The translations under genes were made by a program, and so were the position numbers. From the NCBI GenBank assembly GCA_021813025.1, contig JAKAME010000052.1:1-9366 (forward strand): a stretch of DNA of 9,366 nucleotides. The letters are read 5' to 3'. The notes beneath the pieces are model-generated. The model searched no databases. It was not told where the DNA came from and saw only the letters and a program-made list of their open reading frames with translations. Source of the stretch: Microcaldota archaeon (GTDB taxonomy: Archaea > Micrarchaeota > Micrarchaeia > Anstonellales > Anstonellaceae). Shown here in pieces: positions 6,633-9,366 of this stretch (within the stretch, counting starts at the first letter, position 1; each line of letters starts with the position of its first letter).

Positions 6633-7184
6633 ATGCCCATCCCCGACCTCTCCGAGCTGAAACGCCTGCGCCAGGCGGCAGGCCTAACCCAAACCAGCCT
6701 TGCGCGCGCATCCGGCGTGCCGCAGTCCGTAATCTCGAAAATAGAGAAAGGAAAGACAGACCCCTCCTATTCGCACGTGCGCTCTCTTTTCGACTATTTC
6801 TCAAGCGCGCAGAAAACAAAAGAAAAAACCGCGGCAGATTTGATGAGCACTGCAGTAATTTCGCTCAAGCCCTCCGACCCTGTCTCGCTCGCCGTCTCGC
6901 TTATGAAAAAGCACGCCATCTCCGCCCTGCCCATCCTGTCTGACGGGCGCGCCATCGGCCACGTGTCTGAGGACACCATTCTGGCGCACCTCGCTGAGGG
7001 CCGCCAGGTTTCAGGCTGGTCCGTCTCGCGCATAATGGACGAGCCATTGGCCAGAATTTCCCCCTCAACTCCTGCCGAAGTTGTGCGCGCCATGCTCACC
7101 CACGCGCGCGCCGTTCTGGTGACAAGGGGCGAGAAGACGGCAGGCATTATTACAAAGGCCGACTTGCTCAAGCTGATGCGCTAG
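6633..7184 (+). CDS. XRE-type HTH regulator with two CBS domains
   Basis: This 183-aa protein is a predicted archaeal transcription regulator of the COG3620 type. Residues 5-58 form a Cro/XRE helix-turn-helix (LKRLRQAAGLTQTSLARASG, then VPQSVISKIEKGKTDPS, with the classic LTQ and SxIEKG signatures). Residues 66-120 are the first CBS motif (ADLMSTAVISLKPSDPVSLA to AIGHVSEDTILAHL) and 129-182 the second (RIMDEPLARISPSTPAEVV to GIITKADLLKLM). A CBS pair usually binds adenosine nucleotides or S-adenosylmethionine, so DNA binding may respond to energy or methylation status; ligand and targets are not shown by the sequence. The start follows a T-rich promoter element by about 27 bp with no Shine-Dalgarno. 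The metallopeptidase gene follows after 23 nt, so the two are probably cotranscribed. Confidence 0.93.
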   Translation: MPIPDLSELKRLRQAAGLTQTSLARASGVPQSVISKIEKGKTDPSYSHVRSLFDYFSSAQKTKEKTAADLMSTAVISLKPSDPVSLAVSLMKKHAISALPILSDGRAIGHVSEDTILAHLAEGRQVSGWSVSRIMDEPLARISPSTPAEVVRAMLTHARAVLVTRGEKTAGIITKADLLKLMR

Positions 7185-7207
7185 CCAGTCATTCGGGTTT
7201 GATTTTT

Positions 7208-7645
7208 ATGGACGTGGAAAAAGCCCCCGACATCCAGAAGATGGTGGAAGACCTTGTCGTCACGCTCGACAAGCCCTGGCTCAACCAGTACCGCCTCATC
7301 TGCATGCGCTCGCGCGGCACATCCGCGCGCGCCTATGCCCGCATCTGGAACCTGCCCGACATATGGCAGAAGGCTCTGGACGTGGGCCCCTATTACGTGA
7401 TAGAGGTTCTGTCCCAGCATTTCGACAAATTGCCCGAAGAGCGCAAAAAGCAGGTGCTGATTCACGAGCTTTTGCACATTCCAAAAACATTCTCTGGCGC
7501 CCTTCTTTCGCACGGCCATCCTTCCGCGCCCGTGGATGAGCGCAGCGTGAAGAAATTGTGGAAAGAGTATCAGGAGAAGAAGGGGAAGGGCGGCACTGAT
7601 GGCGGCCTCAAGCTTGTCCTGCCTTTCTTGGACAATGAGGAATGA
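7208..7645 (+). CDS. Putative HELLH metallopeptidase (COG4900-like)
   Basis: This 145-aa protein carries a zinc-protease signature HELLH at residues 86-90, where the two His would bind zinc and E87 would act as general base. The downstream segment IPKTFSGALLSHGH supplies H102 and H104 as candidates for the third zinc ligand. This resembles the small predicted archaeal metallopeptidases of COG4900; substrate unknown. No signal peptide or membrane segment is present, so it should act in the cytoplasm. ATG 7208 is preferred to an in-frame TTG at 7199. No clear Shine-Dalgarno is seen; the gene lies 23 nt behind the HTH-CBS regulator and is probably in the same operon, making it a plausible target or partner. 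Its stop lies 6 nt from the stop of the convergent gene, so the two transcripts must overlap or end within coding sequence. Confidence 0.87.
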   Translation: MDVEKAPDIQKMVEDLVVTLDKPWLNQYRLICMRSRGTSARAYARIWNLPDIWQKALDVGPYYVIEVLSQHFDKLPEERKKQVLIHELLHIPKTFSGALLSHGHPSAPVDERSVKKLWKEYQEKKGKGGTDGGLKLVLPFLDNEE

Positions 7646-7651
7646 ATTCCT

Positions 7652-8212
7652 TCATCCTTCAAGCGGCGGCCTGCTGAGCTTCACCATCTGCGGCTTTCCC
7701 TCGCGCACGAAGGCCAGCCCCAAATCAAGGCGCAGCAGGCGCGCCAGCTGCATCTGCTGCTCAAGCGTTTGCAGGCTCACGCTCCAGTCGGGGGGCACGA
7801 TGCAGAGCATCATCTGCGGCCTCTCCTGCTCGCGCCCCACCCCCCTCTCATACACCCGCCAGTGCAGCGGGCTGCCTGCGGAGAAGCGCACCACCCGCCC
7901 GCCGCCGCGCAGGGCGCGGTAGATGCGGTACTGGTCTGCACGAGAAGGGGAAGAAGATAAATTTGTTTTTGCCTGCTTCGCTTTCGGGGCCTTCTTTGCC
8001 TCTCTTTCTTTCGGCTCTGCCAGAAAATCCTCGAGGGCGAGAGCCTTTTTCCCCTCCCTCACTTCAATCAGCTTGCGCTCCACGAGAAAAGCTGCCTCCG
8101 GCCATTCCAGCACCACGCCGTCCTCGCCCTTTTTGCCGATGCCCATGGACAGCAGCCTGGCGCCTGCGGCGGCGTCGCGCTCGATGGCGCGGCCTTTCTC
8201 ATATTCAGCCAT
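7652..8212 (-). CDS. tRNA-intron endonuclease-like protein, probably non-catalytic subunit
   Basis: This 186-aa protein has the length and two-domain plan of an archaeal tRNA splicing endonuclease subunit. The N-terminal domain shows ARLLSMGIGKK (18-28) and WPEAAFLVERKLIEV (37-51), matching the family's LyerGxGk and sxxEAxyLxekgkieV patterns. A basic Ser/Lys linker (66-92) joins it to the nuclease-fold domain, which begins YRIYRALRGGGRVVRF and contains WRVYERG (118-124). Y121 matches the catalytic Tyr. In the M. jannaschii enzyme the triad is Y115, H125, K156, i.e. Tyr, +10, +41; here +10 is R131 and +41 is L162, so His and Lys are missing. It is therefore probably the structural subunit of a heteromeric enzyme whose catalytic partner lies elsewhere. 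ATG 8212 is chosen because the shared TATA lies 26.5 bp upstream; the frame extending to 8323 would run into cysS. Confidence 0.78.
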   Translation of the reverse strand: MAEYEKGRAIERDAAAGARLLSMGIGKKGEDGVVLEWPEAAFLVERKLIEVREGKKALALEDFLAEPKEREAKKAPKAKQAKTNLSSSPSRADQYRIYRALRGGGRVVRFSAGSPLHWRVYERGVGREQERPQMMLCIVPPDWSVSLQTLEQQMQLARLLRLDLGLAFVREGKPQMVKLSRPPLEG

Positions 8213-8234
8213 AACCAAGTTGGCGGCGGCAAGC

Positions 8235-8242
8235 CATAAAAG
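8235..8242. promoter_or_regulatory. Second bidirectional TATA-like element
   Basis: CATAAAAG on the plus strand, CTTTTATG on the minus strand, centred at 8238.5. This is exactly 26.5 bp from cysS ATG 8265 and from ATG 8212 of the endonuclease-like gene. It is the only AT-rich core in an otherwise GC-rich 52-bp gap, and neither ATG has a Shine-Dalgarno, so both transcripts are probably leaderless. Confidence 0.7.
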
Positions 8243-8264
8243 CCCGCACGCCCAATCTTGCCCC

Positions 8265-9366
8265 ATGTCTTCGGCGCTCCAGCTCCACAACACCCTCACG
8301 GACAAGACCGAGCCCTTCTCCACGCGCGAGAAGGGCAGGGCCTATGTCTATGTGTGCGGCATCACGCCATACGACCACTGCCACATGGGCCATGCGCGCA
8401 CCTATGTGGCGTTCGACATCTTGCGCCGCTGGATGGAGCACTCGGGCCTTGACGTTGTCTACATCCAGAACGTCACCGACATTGACGACAAGATAATCAA
8501 GAGGGCTGCCGAGAAGAAGATGAAGCCGCTTGAGCTTTCTGCCCATTACGACAAGCTTTCGCGCGAAGAACTGGTTTCTTTGGGAATCCTTCCGGCCACC
8601 CACATGCCGAAAATCAGCGAGCACATCCCGCAGACCATCGCACTCATCGAGAAAATAATCGCCAACAAGCACGCATACGCGGCCAAAAGCGGCGTCTATT
8701 ATGACATTTCCTCGTTTCCCGATTACGGCAAGCTTTCGCGGCAGGATTTGGACAAAATCAGGGCAGGCGCGCGCATTGAAATCAACGAGGACAAGCGCAA
8801 TGCCGAGGACTTCGCGCTGTGGAAGCTTGAGGAAACGGAAGGGGCGACCTATGACTCGCCATGGGGCAGGGGGCGGCCGGGCTGGCACATCGAATGCTCT
8901 GCCATGTCATTGCACTACGCCGGCGGCCGTCCGCTTGACTTGCACGGGGGCGGGCGGGATTTGATTTTCCCGCATCATGAGAACGAGATAGCGCAAAGCG
9001 AGGGGGCGGGCGTGGCTCCCTTCTCGCGCGCGTGGGCCCACACAGGCTTTCTCACCGTGAACGGGGAGAAGATGGCCAAGTCATTGGGCAACTTCGTCAC
9101 CATCCGCGACACGCTCGCAAAATGGGACGGGCAGGCCATACGCCTCTTCTTTGCCCTCACCCACTACCGCTCGCCGATTGATTTTTCCGAGGCGGCCCTG
9201 AATTCGGCCAAGAGCACCCTCGACAACGTGCGCCGCTCGCTTGCGGTGATGGAAGGCGAGGGGGCGAAAGAGCCGGACGCAGATGCCGAGCGCGGGCTTG
9301 CCGCCCAGATTGAGGGCAAGATTGTTTCCTTCGCATCCTTCATGAAGAATGATTTGGACACGCCGC
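8265..9366 (+). CDS. cysS: Cysteinyl-tRNA synthetase, 3' end cut by window
   Basis: The first 367 residues of a class I cysteinyl-tRNA synthetase, which charges tRNA-Cys with cysteine using ATP in the cytoplasm. The HIGH motif appears as HMGH (40-43) within CGITPYDHCHMGHARTY. The KMSKS loop reads KMAKS (269-273) in GEKMAKSLGNF. The four zinc ligands that select cysteine are present: C31, C211 (in ECSAM), H237 and E241 (in PHHENE, after LDLHGGG). Usual length is about 460-480 residues, so roughly 100 C-terminal residues lie beyond the window; the visible end is in the helical anticodon-side domain. The start is supported by alignment to the family N-terminus and by the TATA 26.5 bp upstream. 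A long open frame on the opposite strand (8205-8888) is a shadow. Confidence 0.97.
   Translation, partial: MSSALQLHNTLTDKTEPFSTREKGRAYVYVCGITPYDHCHMGHARTYVAFDILRRWMEHSGLDVVYIQNVTDIDDKIIKRAAEKKMKPLELSAHYDKLSREELVSLGILPATHMPKISEHIPQTIALIEKIIANKHAYAAKSGVYYDISSFPDYGKLSRQDLDKIRAGARIEINEDKRNAEDFALWKLEETEGATYDSPWGRGRPGWHIECSAMSLHYAGGRPLDLHGGGRDLIFPHHENEIAQSEGAGVAPFSRAWAHTGFLTVNGEKMAKSLGNFVTIRDTLAKWDGQAIRLFFALTHYRSPIDFSEAALNSAKSTLDNVRRSLAVMEGEGAKEPDADAERGLAAQIEGKIVSFASFMKNDLDTP

Noticed and set aside
8205..8888. 227-aa open frame on the minus strand
   Set aside because: It is antisense to cysS, whose conserved motifs cover the same interval.
1..9366. tRNA or rRNA genes, CRISPR arrays, insertion sequences, defence or phage modules
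   Set aside because: No conserved RNA landmarks, spaced direct repeats, transposase motifs or phage proteins were seen on either strand when reading by eye.

Overview
The window looks like GC-rich archaeal chromosome. The evidence is a full set of archaeal-type promoters (TATA boxes about 26 bp upstream of start codons, so largely leaderless mRNAs), an HTH-CBS regulator, a COG4900-like HELLH metallopeptidase, an AMMECR1-domain protein and a tRNA-intron-endonuclease-like protein. I cannot assign the lineage from the sequence; a DPANN or other poorly sampled archaeal group is a guess. No rRNA, tRNA, CRISPR array, insertion sequence or phage module is visible.

Layout, left to right. A possible gene start runs off the left edge on the minus strand (1-39). 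Next comes a minus-strand operon read from 2857 down to 103: an AMMECR1-domain protein, a 322-aa protein with putative winged-helix segments, and an HD-domain phosphohydrolase with a complete metal and catalytic residue set. Divergent from it is a 175-aa orphan (2910-3437). An AT-rich gap with a near-perfect 20-bp palindrome precedes a 203-aa orphan (3534-4145). A large single-pass membrane protein follows (4246-6591): a secreted beta-rich ectodomain, one membrane helix, and about 500 residues of low-complexity cytoplasmic tail that turns from Ser/Pro/Ala-rich to acidic to basic. Then come an XRE-type HTH plus two-CBS regulator (6633-7184) and a small metallopeptidase (7208-7645). Convergent with these is a minus-strand protein with the tRNA-intron endonuclease fold but without two of the three catalytic residues (7652-8212). 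Divergent from that is cysS, cut by the right edge (8265 to end).

The most striking pattern is regulatory. Both divergent gene pairs (2857/2910 and 8212/8265) have start codons exactly 53 bp apart, with one TATA-like element centred exactly midway, 26.5 bp from each ATG. This predicts one TBP site firing leaderless transcripts both ways. The second such site would couple a tRNA-splicing endonuclease subunit to cysteinyl-tRNA synthetase. Genes inside the operon use Shine-Dalgarno sequences instead, so the two initiation modes are neatly divided by gene position.
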